Below are positions 36,804 to 45,544 of a stretch of DNA of 64,000 bases, piece by piece. A model generated the notes under the pieces. That model was not told the origin of the DNA. It saw only the letters and a program-made list of their open reading frames with translations, and searched no databases. Both the position numbers and the translations under genes were made by a program. Source of the DNA: Leucothrix mucor DSM 2157 (GTDB lineage Bacteria > Pseudomonadota > Gammaproteobacteria > Thiotrichales > Thiotrichaceae); NCBI RefSeq assembly GCF_000419525.1, contig NZ_ATTE01000001.1:4648501-4712500 (forward strand), written 5' to 3'. Position 1 is the first letter of the stretch, and each line of letters starts with the position of its first letter.

Positions 36804-37523
36804 TTAAGACCAGCGCGCCACATAGCGACAAACCGCAGGATCAAACCAGGTATTGGAGAACTCTTCAATCTGGCCATTATTAGCCCAGCTACGTCGAGCC
36901 GCCCAGCCGCAAACAGAATCATGCGGGAGTTTTAGGTTGTCACAAGCCCAGGCGGGCGCGGCTTGGCAGCTGACCTCATCAGAAACGTGTGTAATCCAGA
37001 AGTTAAATGCGGTGCGGTAATGCATGTACAACGATTCATGCATGCCCTCGGGTGTCAGGTCATCAGCGTGACGACCATCAATCCAAATTTCTTCACTGGC
37101 GATTGGCTCACGACTTAAAAAGCGTAAACGTCGAATACGCCACAGCGTACGATCAACATCACCGTGCCCAAATATCCTTGCAATTTCAGGGCTTTTTATA
37201 GGCTCTACCGATAGGGTTTTAGCGGTTGGCAGGCCTCCACCTTTGAGTAGCTCCAAACGGAAAAACTGATAGATCGCACCGCCCTCGGGGGGCTTGGTGA
37301 CATAGGTTCCGGAGCCTTGTCGACGCTCCAGTAAGCCATCGCTTTCAAGTTTAGATAAAGCTTTACGCAGGGTGCCGACCGCGACGCCAAGGTCTTGAGC
37401 TAATTGGGATTCGGTAGGCAGGCGCTCGCCTGTTAGCCAGTGTCCGGCAGCAATCTCACGCTGCAATAACTCACTGATTTGCAGATAGAGGGGCAGTCGG
37501 GTTTGGGAGTCATTGAGTGCCAT
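36804..37523 (-). CDS. GntR-family regulator with UTRA domain (HutC type)
   Basis: A 239-residue regulator: N-terminal winged HTH (LPTESQLAQDLGVAVGTLRKALSKLESDGLLERRQGSGTYV, residues about 33-75) and a C-terminal UTRA ligand domain. The UTRA part here starts at about residue 95 and includes RIRRLRFLSREPIASEEIWIDGR. HutC-type regulators usually repress a divergent catabolic operon until its substrate or an intermediate binds. The monooxygenase operon begins 151 bases away on the other strand, and is the obvious target. Confidence 0.92.
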   Translation of the reverse strand: MALNDSQTRLPLYLQISELLQREIAAGHWLTGERLPTESQLAQDLGVAVGTLRKALSKLESDGLLERRQGSGTYVTKPPEGGAIYQFFRLELLKGGGLPTAKTLSVEPIKSPEIARIFGHGDVDRTLWRIRRLRFLSREPIASEEIWIDGRHADDLTPEGMHESLYMHYRTAFNFWITHVSDEVSCQAAPAWACDNLKLPHDSVCGWAARRSWANNGQIEEFSNTWFDPAVCRYVARWS

Positions 37524-37622
37524 GCCACGGTACCAAATTTTGAAAACGAATGCTTATCATGCCTTAGTGTGTTAACAATTCCTATATCATTGATTTATTT
37601 TTTCTTGCATATTCATCTACGA

Positions 37623-37651
37623 TTGATTTACTGTATTTCCTAGTCGATATG
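37623..37651 (+). promoter_or_regulatory. Possible promoter of the monooxygenase operon
   Basis: TTGATT (37623-37628), a 17-base spacer and GATATG (37646-37651), 24 bases before the start codon. Both boxes are imperfect. The region between the two start codons is AT-rich, but I could not find a convincing GntR palindrome in it. Confidence 0.32.
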
Positions 37652-37674
37652 CACCATCCCTGAGGAGAGAATCA

Positions 37675-38832
37675 ATGAGTGTTGTGCCAATTTATAGTGA
37701 AGATATGCAAGCCGCTGAAGTGTCGTGGTTTGCGCCCTTATGCAGCGATGACTTCCGCTTACTCGGCGTTCCGGAAGGCGATTTACGCTCTAGCTGGGAA
37801 AATACTCGCGATATCGCACTCACGGCGGACCGTTTAGGTTTCCGCAATATTCTCTGCCCATCCTCCTATCAAGTTGGCCAAGACACGCTAACATTTGCTT
37901 CAGCTATGGCTCCTCTGACCTCGCAGATTAATTTGCTGGCAGCGATTCGTTGCGGCGAAGTACACCCTGCAATGTTGGCTAGAACCGTGGCGACTCTTGA
38001 TCATATTCTTAAAGGTCGTTTAACGCTGAATGTTATTTCCTCTAACTTTCCGGGTGAAGATGCGCCAAGCAAATACCGCTATCAGCGTTCCCGCGAAGTG
38101 GTTGAGATTTTGCGCCAAGCCTGGACGCAGGATGAGATTAATTACGAAGGTGAGATCTACAACCTGAAAGGCCTGAACACCGATCCGGTTAGACCGTACC
38201 AACAAAATGGCGGCCCGTTGTTGTACTTCGGTGGTTACTCGCCCGATGCGCTAGAGCTTTGCGGTCAGTTCTGTGATGTCTACCTTATGTGGCCTGAAAA
38301 CGAAGAAAATCTCAAGCAGCGCATGAAAGATGTCGCCGCTGTCGCAACACGCCATAATCGGGTATTGGATTACGGCTTGCGTGTGCATATGATTGTGCGT
38401 GACACTGAGGCTGAAGCCCGTGAATATGCCGATCACTTGGTGTCTCAGTTGGATGATGATCAGGGTACAGCCATTCGTGACCGTGCTTTGGATGCGAAAA
38501 GCTTGGGCGTCTCGCTTCAGTCTGAACAGCGTAAAACAGCGGACCAGTCTGGTTACTCAGAGCCACATTTGTGGACAGGCGTCGGTCGTGCACGTTCTGG
38601 CTGTGGAGCTGCTCTGGTCGGTAGTGTTGATCAGGTGCTTAGCAAAATCGAACGGTATCAAAAAATGGGAATCCGGGCGTTTATTTTCTCGGGCTACCCG
38701 CACCAGCAAGAGTGCGAAATATTTGGCAGCAAAGTACTGCCTCAACTAAAAACATGCTCGTTGCCAGAGGTGTATGGCCGTATTCCTGCGTCCACACCCG
38801 CAACCCCACTTGGAATTGGAGAACGTAAATAA
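37675..38832 (+). CDS. SsuD-like LLM-class flavin monooxygenase
   Basis: A 385-residue TIM-barrel monooxygenase. Markers of the alkanesulfonate monooxygenase group are VHPAMLARTVATLDHILKGR, LLYFGGYSPDALELCGQFCDVYLMW, the HLWTGVGRARSGCGAALVGS segment and FIFSGYPHQQECEIFGS near the end. Such enzymes take FMNH2 from a separate reductase and oxygen, and cleave C-S bonds of sulfonates to an aldehyde and sulfite. GAGGAG lies 7-8 bases before the ATG. It is the first gene of the operon; its stop overlaps the next start by one base (TAATG). The exact substrate cannot be told from the sequence; use on non-sulfonate compounds is known for the wider LLM class. Confidence 0.9.
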   Translation: MSVVPIYSEDMQAAEVSWFAPLCSDDFRLLGVPEGDLRSSWENTRDIALTADRLGFRNILCPSSYQVGQDTLTFASAMAPLTSQINLLAAIRCGEVHPAMLARTVATLDHILKGRLTLNVISSNFPGEDAPSKYRYQRSREVVEILRQAWTQDEINYEGEIYNLKGLNTDPVRPYQQNGGPLLYFGGYSPDALELCGQFCDVYLMWPENEENLKQRMKDVAAVATRHNRVLDYGLRVHMIVRDTEAEAREYADHLVSQLDDDQGTAIRDRALDAKSLGVSLQSEQRKTADQSGYSEPHLWTGVGRARSGCGAALVGSVDQVLSKIERYQKMGIRAFIFSGYPHQQECEIFGSKVLPQLKTCSLPEVYGRIPASTPATPLGIGERK

Positions 38833-39734
38833 TGGAAATGGTCCAGCTTAATGCCTCACTGCCCGCATTTAGTCGTTTAATCTATGGCGCGTGGCGCTTG
38901 GCTGATGATGAAAATCAAACCACTTCACATGTACGGGCGAAGATTGATGCCTGTCTGGAGCAGGGGATTACCACTTTTGACCATGCTGATATCTACGGTG
39001 AATACGCTTGTGAAAAGCTGTTCGGTCAGGCGATGGCAGAAGATTCCTCGCTGCGTGATCAGATCCAACTGATCAGCAAATGTGACATTGCGATACCGAC
39101 GTCAAAGTACCCTGAGCGCCGCGTGAAGTATTATGACACCAGCCCTGAATACATCCGCATGTCGGTTGAAAACACCCTGCGTAACTTACACACCGACTCG
39201 CTGGATTTATTGCTGATTCACCGTCCTGATCCTTTTATGGATGCCAATGCCACAGGTGCAACGCTGGATGCTTTGATTAAAGAAGGCAAGATTAAAGCGG
39301 CCGGTGTATCTAATTTCAAATCTTGGGATTGGGAATTGCTGCAAAGCCAAATGGAAAACAATCTGGTGACCAATCAGATCGAAATCAGCCTGATGGCGCG
39401 TGATGCTTTCACGGATGGTTCACTGGCACATTTGCAGATGATGAATTTGAATGCGATGGCTTGGTCTCCGTTGGCCGGTGGTCGCTTATTTGGTGATGAC
39501 CCAGTCGCACAGCGCGTTATGCCAGTTTTGCAGCGCATTGGCGATGAGCAAGGTGTTGCAGTTGATGCAGTGGCCGTAGCATGGCTATTAGCGCATCCGG
39601 GTAAGATCCTACCAATCGTTGGTACCAATAATCTGGCGCGCATCAAAACGTTATCAGACTCCATGAAAGTCGAAATTGATCGCCAAACATGGTTTGAATT
39701 ATTGACCGCTGCAGCGGGTGAGGAGGTTGCATGA
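38832..39734 (+). CDS. Aldo/keto reductase (YdhF-like)
   Basis: A 300-residue (alpha/beta)8 NADPH-dependent reductase, close in pattern to E. coli YdhF (FSRLIYGAWRL, TFDHADIYGEYACEKLFG, LISKCDIA, LDLLLIHRPDP). The catalytic tetrad is present: Asp about 51, Tyr about 55, Lys about 82 and His about 130. It overlaps the monooxygenase by one base and the flavin reductase by 4 bases, so it works with them. In this setting it most likely reduces the aldehyde released by C-S cleavage, as SmoB does in the sulfoquinovose monooxygenase pathway. That role is inferred from context. Confidence 0.9.
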   Translation: MEMVQLNASLPAFSRLIYGAWRLADDENQTTSHVRAKIDACLEQGITTFDHADIYGEYACEKLFGQAMAEDSSLRDQIQLISKCDIAIPTSKYPERRVKYYDTSPEYIRMSVENTLRNLHTDSLDLLLIHRPDPFMDANATGATLDALIKEGKIKAAGVSNFKSWDWELLQSQMENNLVTNQIEISLMARDAFTDGSLAHLQMMNLNAMAWSPLAGGRLFGDDPVAQRVMPVLQRIGDEQGVAVDAVAVAWLLAHPGKILPIVGTNNLARIKTLSDSMKVEIDRQTWFELLTAAAGEEVA

Positions 39735-40210
39735 GTCGCGAATTACGGGACGCCCTCGGGTGTTTTGCAACGGGGGTGGCGATTGTCACCACCCGTTTTC
39801 AGGGTAAGGACATTGGAATGACCTGTTCCTCGTTTAACTCGGTTTCTCTGGAGCCAGCAATGGCGCTGTGGAATATTCAGAAAACCTCAAATTGCCGGGA
39901 GGCATTTCACCAAAGTGCCGGTTATACTGTGAGCGTGCTGGCGGCGGATCAAGGTGATGTGGCCATGAGCTTTACGCGTGGGCCTCAATCTGAGCGCTTT
40001 GCAGGGTTAGAGGTTGAGCGTGCACCCAGTGGCAGAATGCTGATTCCCGGTTGTGTAGCATGGTTTGACTGCGACTTGCATCAAGTCATCGAAGCGGGCG
40101 ATCACGATATTCTGCTCTCTAATATCCGCGATTTCAGCTGGAACATTGGCAGTGGCTTAATTTTTGAACGCAGCCGCTTTGGAAGTGTTCAATTATCAGC
40201 AGTGGCTTAG
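39731..40210 (+). CDS. Flavin reductase (FMN reductase component)
   Basis: A 159-residue flavin reductase-like (HpaC/SsuE-analogue, split-barrel) protein: RDALGCFATGVAIVTTR, GMTCSSFNSVSLEPAMALWNI, and CREAFHQSAGYTVSVLAADQ. It reduces free FMN with NAD(P)H for a partner monooxygenase. It overlaps the aldo/keto reductase by ATGA and is the third gene of the operon, so it is the likely FMNH2 source for the SsuD-like enzyme. SmoA in the sulfoquinovose pathway is also of this fold. Confidence 0.92.
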   Translation: MSRELRDALGCFATGVAIVTTRFQGKDIGMTCSSFNSVSLEPAMALWNIQKTSNCREAFHQSAGYTVSVLAADQGDVAMSFTRGPQSERFAGLEVERAPSGRMLIPGCVAWFDCDLHQVIEAGDHDILLSNIRDFSWNIGSGLIFERSRFGSVQLSAVA

Positions 40211-40254
40211 TCTCTGATCGGTAGCATTATCGAATAGGGCTGAGGAGGAAAATC

Positions 40255-40281
40255 ATGTTACTACGGTCGTTCATACGATGA
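40255..40281 (+). CDS. Eight-codon leader ORF coupled to the TRAP small permease
   Basis: An ATG at 40255 lies 6 bases after a perfect AGGAGG (40243-40248). It codes for MLLRSFIR, and its TGA overlaps the dctQ start as ATGA. The dctQ ATG has no good ribosome site of its own, so its translation is probably coupled to this leader. It may simply be a coupling device or a site for translational control. It has two consecutive Leu codons and two Arg codons but no regulatory run of one amino acid. Confidence 0.5.
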   Translation: MLLRSFIR

Positions 40282-40829
40282 AGTCTTTACGCAAACTATT
40301 GAACGGGCTTGAGCTGTTCAACGATTATATGTTGGCAGCTGGCCGGTCTATTGCTTGGGTACTCGTTGCCCTAATGGTGGCCAGCATTTTGCTGCAGGTG
40401 TTCTTCCGTTACGTACTCAACGATGCCTTGCCTTGGCCTGAGGAAGTGGCGCGTGCCTTAATGATTTGGATGATGGGGTTGGTTGCCGCCTCCGGTTATC
40501 GCTGGGGCGCCTTCGTAGCCATTGATATGCTCAGCGAAATGCTGCCATCCATCATTCGGCAAATCCTGAAGCTGTTACTGCTGACTTTAGCCATGGTCGT
40601 TCTGGCCGAATTATTCTATCTAGCCATTGAGTTTTTCCAGCGCGGATTCAGAACCCGTGCAGCCTCTTTCCAGCTTTCCCGAGCTTGGATTTATCTGGCG
40701 ATGCCGGTCTGCTTCGGCTCAATGCTGATGGTGAATATCGAGATGCTACTGCGTGAAATTGGCCGCACTTTCGGCGACCCTGAAAATTTCCCTGAGCCTA
40801 AAAGCCCTTCAATCTCTACTGCCGAGTAG
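40278..40829 (+). CDS. dctQ: TRAP transporter small permease (DctQ-type)
   Basis: A 183-residue protein with four membrane helices and the DctQ marks VFFRYVLNDALPWPEEVARALMIWM and GAFVAIDMLSEMLP. It forms the membrane part with DctM. Translation seems to be coupled to the leader ORF above. The substrate is set by the binding protein. It is the fourth gene of the monooxygenase operon; the 67-base gap before it suggests that a processing or secondary promoter site could exist, though none is clear. Confidence 0.93.
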   Translation: MKSLRKLLNGLELFNDYMLAAGRSIAWVLVALMVASILLQVFFRYVLNDALPWPEEVARALMIWMMGLVAASGYRWGAFVAIDMLSEMLPSIIRQILKLLLLTLAMVVLAELFYLAIEFFQRGFRTRAASFQLSRAWIYLAMPVCFGSMLMVNIEMLLREIGRTFGDPENFPEPKSPSISTAE

Positions 40830-40837
40830 GTCTGACT

Positions 40838-42124
40838 ATGTTGATTTTGTTTTTACCGGTTTTTCTGGTGTTGTTATTGTTGGGTATGCCGGTGTTCTTC
40901 GCGATGCTGACTGGCCCGGGAATCATGCTGTATGTTGAAGGCATGGATCGCGATATCCCTTTGCTGTTCCGCAATATTTACAACGGTATCGACTCCTTTC
41001 CGTTGATGGCGATTCCATTTTTTATGCTGGCTGGCGAACTGATGAATCAGGGCGGCATCACCATGCGTTTGGTGGCGTTCTCACAGTCCTTAATTGGGCA
41101 TGTGCGTGGTGGTTTGGCGCATGTAAATATCTTATCCAGTATGCTGTTTGCCGGTTTGTCTGGCTCTGCGGTAGCCGATACTTCTGCGCTAGGTTCCATG
41201 CTGATTCCAGCGATGGTGAAGAACGGTTATACGCGTAAATTCTCTGCCGCGATTACCGCTGCATCCTCCGTCATTGGCCCAATCATTCCGCCATCGGGCA
41301 TTATGATTATTTATGCCTACACCATGGAAGTTTCTGTGGCGGCATTGTTTGCGGCGGGTGTGATTCCGGGGATTTTGGTTGGCTTAGGTCTAATGGGTAT
41401 GACTGCGCTGCTGGCGAAAAAGCATAACTTCCCAGTGGCTGGAAAGAAGTCTACCTTACGCGAAAAAGGCGTGGCAACCCGCCAAGCAATTTTGCCATTA
41501 CTAACACCCGTAATTATTCTGGGTGGTATTTTAGCGGGTATCTTTACCCCGACTGAGGCGGCTGCCGTAGCGGTTGGTTATGCCTTATTCCTGAGTTTGT
41601 TTGTACTTAAAAGTGTGCGCTTTAGTGACTTGCCGGGCATCTTTACCCGTAGTGCGATTTCATCTTCCGCAGTGTTGTTGCTGGTGGGTGCGGCGATTGC
41701 TTTTAAAACGGTCGTTAGTTTGTCGCATGCCGCTGAGTCAATGGCGAGCTGGACTTTGTCGCTGAGTGACAATGCGCTAATCCTATTATTCCTAATCAAT
41801 ATTTTGTTGTTTATCGTGGGTATGTTCTTGGATGCGGGTCCTGCGATCATTATTTTGGGCCCGATTTTGGCACCGATCTTTATCTCGTTGGGTGTTGATC
41901 CGGTTCACTTCGCGACCATTATGAGTGTGAATTTAACCGTTGGTTTGGCCACGCCGCCGATGGGGCTGGTGCTGTTTGTCGCCTCCAGTGTATCCGGCGA
42001 AAAGGTGCATACAATCGCCCGTGCGATTCTGCCATTCTTATTTGTTGAGATTCTGGTAATCTTCATGATTACTTTTATCCCGGCGATTTCTATGACGATC
42101 CCACGATTGTTGGGATTGGCGTAA
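40838..42124 (+). CDS. dctM: TRAP transporter large permease (DctM-type)
   Basis: A 428-residue integral membrane protein with about twelve helices. DctM marks are visible: PFFMLAGELMNQGG, SGSAVADTSALGSMLIPAMVKNGY, GPIIPPSGIMIIYA and near the end SVNLTVGLATPPMGLVLFVAS. It drives uptake with a sodium gradient in known members. It is 8 bases after dctQ, with normal ribosome spacing, and in the same transcript. Confidence 0.95.
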   Translation: MLILFLPVFLVLLLLGMPVFFAMLTGPGIMLYVEGMDRDIPLLFRNIYNGIDSFPLMAIPFFMLAGELMNQGGITMRLVAFSQSLIGHVRGGLAHVNILSSMLFAGLSGSAVADTSALGSMLIPAMVKNGYTRKFSAAITAASSVIGPIIPPSGIMIIYAYTMEVSVAALFAAGVIPGILVGLGLMGMTALLAKKHNFPVAGKKSTLREKGVATRQAILPLLTPVIILGGILAGIFTPTEAAAVAVGYALFLSLFVLKSVRFSDLPGIFTRSAISSSAVLLLVGAAIAFKTVVSLSHAAESMASWTLSLSDNALILLFLINILLFIVGMFLDAGPAIIILGPILAPIFISLGVDPVHFATIMSVNLTVGLATPPMGLVLFVASSVSGEKVHTIARAILPFLFVEILVIFMITFIPAISMTIPRLLGLA

Positions 42125-42163
42125 AAAAGTTGTAACAACTATAAAGCTTAAGAGGAGCTAATC

Positions 42164-43237
42164 ATGATGAAAAAAACGACTAAACTCATGCTGTCCAGTT
42201 TGTTAGGGGCATCCATGTTATTCGGTGCGGGCGTTGCGTCTGTACAAGCGGCTGACTACAAATTGCGGGCAGTGGCTAACTCCAATGAAAATGATGAAGA
42301 CTATGATGGCTTGGTAGTATTCAAAGATTTCGTAGAGTCTCACTCTAACGGCAAAGTAGAAGTTGAGCTATTCATCGGAACGCAGCTGTGTGCTAACGGT
42401 ACAGAGTGCATGCAAGCACTGGAAGATGGCTCGGTCGATATTTATATTTCGACCTCTGGCGGTGTTGCCAACATGTACCCTTATGTACAAGTACTGGATC
42501 TGCCTTACATTTTACGCGATGACCGTGTTGCCGAGACGGTATTGGCGGGCGACTTTACGCGTGAAATGCGCAAAGCAATTCTGGCTGATTCAGATGATAA
42601 AGTACGCTTGATGACGATCGGTAATACTGGTGGTTGGAGAAACTTTGCCAACACTAAGCGCGAAGTAAAAACACCTGAAGATATGAAGGGTTTGAAAATC
42701 CGTACCGTAGTTGCTGATTTACCTCAGGAGCTGGTTAAAGCTTTAGGTGCTAGCCCAACACCAATCCCATGGCCTGAGCTGTTCACTTCATTCCAAACTG
42801 GCGTAGTTGAAGGTTCTAAAAACGGAATCACGGACATTATGGGAATGAAATTCCCGGAAGCAGGTTTGAAAAATGTAACACTGGATGGCCATGCGTACAT
42901 GAGTGCTTTGTGGTACATGAACAATGAAGCATTCCTGGATATGGACGAAGCAACCCGCAAAGTGATTGTGGATGGCTTTAGTGCATTGCAGCAGGCGACG
43001 TTTGCGTCACCAAAGCGTAAATCAATTAAAGCCTATGCTGATTACAAGAAAGCGGGTGGCAATCTGTACGTACCAACGCCTGAAAATAAGGCAGCATTCA
43101 AAGCAGCCGCTGAGCCGGTTTATGCTTGGTTTAACAAGAATGTGAAAGATGGCGAGAAGTGGTTTAACTTGTTGTCCGCTTCTGCGGCAACGGCAGAAAA
43201 AGAGATTGAAGCGGCTTACGCGTCAGACTTGAAGTAA
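42164..43237 (+). CDS. dctP: TRAP transporter substrate-binding protein (DctP-type)
   Basis: A 357-residue periplasmic protein with signal peptide (cleaved near VQAADYK). The DctP ligand arginine is in MKGLKIRTVVADLP (about residue 185), followed by NPTPIPWPELFTSFQTGVVEGSKNG-like sequence in which the second lobe folds. DctP proteins bind carboxylates or sulfonates through this arginine. Two cysteines in QLCANGTECMQ could form a disulfide near the binding cleft, a feature not universal in the family. GAGGAG is 8 bases upstream. It is the last gene of the operon and feeds it. Confidence 0.94.
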   Translation: MMKKTTKLMLSSLLGASMLFGAGVASVQAADYKLRAVANSNENDEDYDGLVVFKDFVESHSNGKVEVELFIGTQLCANGTECMQALEDGSVDIYISTSGGVANMYPYVQVLDLPYILRDDRVAETVLAGDFTREMRKAILADSDDKVRLMTIGNTGGWRNFANTKREVKTPEDMKGLKIRTVVADLPQELVKALGASPTPIPWPELFTSFQTGVVEGSKNGITDIMGMKFPEAGLKNVTLDGHAYMSALWYMNNEAFLDMDEATRKVIVDGFSALQQATFASPKRKSIKAYADYKKAGGNLYVPTPENKAAFKAAAEPVYAWFNKNVKDGEKWFNLLSASAATAEKEIEAAYASDLK

Positions 43238-43251
43238 GGGAAAAAAGGAGT

Positions 43252-43289
43252 TGCGGGGAGCGTTGTTATTATTATTGTGCTTCCCCGCA
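43252..43289 (+). terminator. GC-rich hairpin after the TRAP operon
   Basis: TGCGGGGAGC (43252-43261) pairs with GCTTCCCCGCA (43279-43289) over a 17-base AT-rich loop, 15 bases after the dctP stop. No T run follows, so it may act as a stabilising 3' end or a weak terminator. The remaining 290 bases to 43579 hold AT-rich sequence and a short ACCCCGAAGGGTT hairpin, and no gene that I can support. Confidence 0.55.
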
Positions 43290-43579
43290 TCATTCAAACC
43301 CCGAAGGGTTGAGAGCTTTGTGCTTGTTAGCACTTAGTTCTCATTTGTAACAAAATCAGCAACATTTGTTGTTATTTTTCTTCTTATTGTTTTATTTTGT
43401 TGTCGCTGTTAGCCCCTGGAAGCTGAGTACTATTCTACGGATTCGGACTGAATGATTTATTAACCTCAGCACTTAATTAACTTCTATTCATCAATAAAAC
43501 CACAATCCAGAAAGCGTGTATTCAGATAAGCCAAAAGATTGTTGCTATCGCATCTATTGTCGTCGTTTGGCCGAAGAAA

Positions 43580-44062
43580 TTAGTCGTAGGGATATAAGTG
43601 TGCCTTGTAGTCTGCGATCAGCAGTTGAGCATCGTGAACTTGTTCCTTAGTCATTTTCTTAATGACTTCCTCTTGGCTAATCGCAGCATCCGGATCGCCA
43701 CCGATGGCGGAGAGCACATACCACATATATGCCCGTACTAAATCTTTGCCCACACCACGACCCACTTCGTAATACCAGCCAACGCCAGATTGTGCGCCGG
43801 GATGTGCTTTCATTGAGGCACGCAAATACCATTCAAATGCCCGACGATCATCTCTGGCCACGCCCAAGCCCATGGCATACATAACTCCAATCAGTTCCTC
43901 AGCATCGGCATTGCCAGCTTGCGCAGCGGGTAAAAACTCCTGCATGGCTTCGGTGAAGCGGCTTTGCTCCATCAACTGGCGACCTTTCTCAACATCTGCG
44001 AAACTGGTTTGCCACACACAACAGGTGAGTAGGGTAGTGAATATAAGCTTTAAATGCGGCAT
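43580..44062 (-). CDS. Secreted Sel1-repeat protein
   Basis: A 160-residue protein with a signal peptide (cleaved near TSFADVE) and two to three Sel1-like units (AAQAGNADAEELIGVMYAMGLGVARDDRRAFEWYLRAS and AHPGAQSGVGWYYEVGRGVGKDLVRAYMWYVLSA). Sel1 repeats are helical protein-binding arrays. It is divergent from the MauG-like gene; the two starts are about 26 bases apart or even overlap, depending on the start chosen for the latter. Function unknown. Confidence 0.85.
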   Translation of the reverse strand: MPHLKLIFTTLLTCCVWQTSFADVEKGRQLMEQSRFTEAMQEFLPAAQAGNADAEELIGVMYAMGLGVARDDRRAFEWYLRASMKAHPGAQSGVGWYYEVGRGVGKDLVRAYMWYVLSAIGGDPDAAISQEEVIKKMTKEQVHDAQLLIADYKAHLYPYD

Positions 44063-45497
44063 AGATTTCCTTCGTTTGAGTATCAGAGCCTTGGCGGCTA
44101 GCTGTGTGTTAGTCAGCGGTGTGAACGCTGCTGATATGACGGCTTCAGAGTTGGCGCTGCCCGAGGCATTAAGCGATGCAGATTTTCGTCCTATTAATCT
44201 TGAGAGTGCAGCGCTTGGGCGCTTGTTATTTTACGATAAAATCCTTAGTGGTAATAAAAATATTGCCTGCTCTACGTGCCATCATCATGACTTGGCTAGT
44301 GGCGATGGGCTGTCGTTGGGCATTGGCGAGGGTGGTATTGGTTTGGGGGCGAAGCGTACTGTGGGTATTGGCTCATCGAAAGTGAAGCGGCGGGTACCGC
44401 GCAATGCTTCAGCCTTGTTTAATCTGGGCGCTTATGAGTTTACCAGTCTGTTTCATGATGGTCGGGTGTCGGTTGATCCTATTTTCCCGAGTGGCTTTAA
44501 CTCGCCAGCGGAAGAGTTTTTGCCAAAAGGGCTCAATAGCTTGCTGGCAGCGCAGGCGCTATTTCCGGTGACGTCGCCAGTTGAAATGGCGGGTGAGCGC
44601 AATGAAAATGAAATTGCCGGCGCGACACGGCGTCGACCAGATTATGTTTGGCCTATTTTAATAAGGCGAATTCAAGCGGTTGAGGGGTATGAGCCATTAT
44701 TTAAAAAGGCTTTTAGCGAGGTGGAGCAAGCGAGTGATATTACCATTGTGCAGGTGGCGAATGCTTTGGCTGACTTTATCGCGCATGAGTGGCGAGCAGA
44801 CCAAAGCCCATTTGATCGCTATTTGCAGGAGCGTAATCGCCTAAAGAGTGTTTCGCAAAGTGTAGAAGCGTCATCGGTAGCAAACGCTGTAGGTAGTTCT
44901 GTTTCGAGTGACGACAAGTCATCAATACTGACACCGGAGCAAATTGCCGGAATGAAGCTATTTTATGGCAAGGCACAATGCGTGAGTTGTCATAGTGGCA
45001 AACTGCAAACCGATCATCAGTTCCATGCCTTAATGCTGCCGCAGTTTGGTCCGGGCCGTACCCGTCGCTTTGAGCATATCGCTCGCGATCGTGGTCGTTT
45101 AAATGAATCTGATCGATTGGAAGATAGTTACCGCTTTCGAACGCCAAGTTTAAGGAATGTAGCCGCCACCGGGCCATATGGCCATAACGGCGCTTATGCC
45201 ACGCTGGAAGGTATTATTCGGCATCATTTATCCCCCGAGGAGAGCTTCGATAGCTATCAGGCAGATCAGTTGGTGATGCCGCAGGATGAGTATCTACTTA
45301 AAACTGATTTTATATCCCAGCAAGATGCGCGTGAAATGAAGCGCTTGCGGCGTTATCGGGACATTAACTTGCCGATGCTTGATGAGAGTGAAATAAAGCA
45401 ACTAGTGGCTTTCTTGCATGCATTAACGGATCAGGCAGCGCTGTATGGCAAGCTTGGCGCGCCGGAGTCAGTGCCCAGTGGTATTGCGCTGGATTAA
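44037..45497 (+). CDS. MauG/cytochrome c peroxidase-type dihaem protein
   Basis: About 486 residues. The frame is open to 43872, but that part is antisense to the Sel1 gene. I prefer GTG at 44037 (AGGTG 9 bases upstream), which gives a signal peptide ending near VNAADM; TTG at 44076 is an alternative. Two haem c sites are present, CSTCHHH and CVSCHSG, the first with DGLSLGIG behind it and the second followed by a typical FRTPSLRNVAATGPYGHNGAY. The family includes cytochrome c peroxidases and MauG-type protein-modifying enzymes. A linker between the haem domains (about 285-320) is Ser-rich and longer than usual. The target is unknown. Confidence 0.88.
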   Translation: MNISFKCGIDFLRLSIRALAASCVLVSGVNAADMTASELALPEALSDADFRPINLESAALGRLLFYDKILSGNKNIACSTCHHHDLASGDGLSLGIGEGGIGLGAKRTVGIGSSKVKRRVPRNASALFNLGAYEFTSLFHDGRVSVDPIFPSGFNSPAEEFLPKGLNSLLAAQALFPVTSPVEMAGERNENEIAGATRRRPDYVWPILIRRIQAVEGYEPLFKKAFSEVEQASDITIVQVANALADFIAHEWRADQSPFDRYLQERNRLKSVSQSVEASSVANAVGSSVSSDDKSSILTPEQIAGMKLFYGKAQCVSCHSGKLQTDHQFHALMLPQFGPGRTRRFEHIARDRGRLNESDRLEDSYRFRTPSLRNVAATGPYGHNGAYATLEGIIRHHLSPEESFDSYQADQLVMPQDEYLLKTDFISQQDAREMKRLRRYRDINLPMLDESEIKQLVAFLHALTDQAALYGKLGAPESVPSGIALD

Positions 45498-45544
45498 GTC
45501 GGGCGAGGCATGAAATGCTCCGACATGCCTCGCCAGAATGTGGG

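Noticed and set aside
35631-43237. Complete sulfoquinovose monooxygenase pathway
   Set aside because: No sulfoquinovosidase and no sugar ABC transporter are present, so only the core enzyme trio is comparable. I keep the substrate open.
43872-44036. Longer MauG-like protein start
   Set aside because: The segment is antisense to the Sel1 gene and would put the signal peptide in the middle of the chain.
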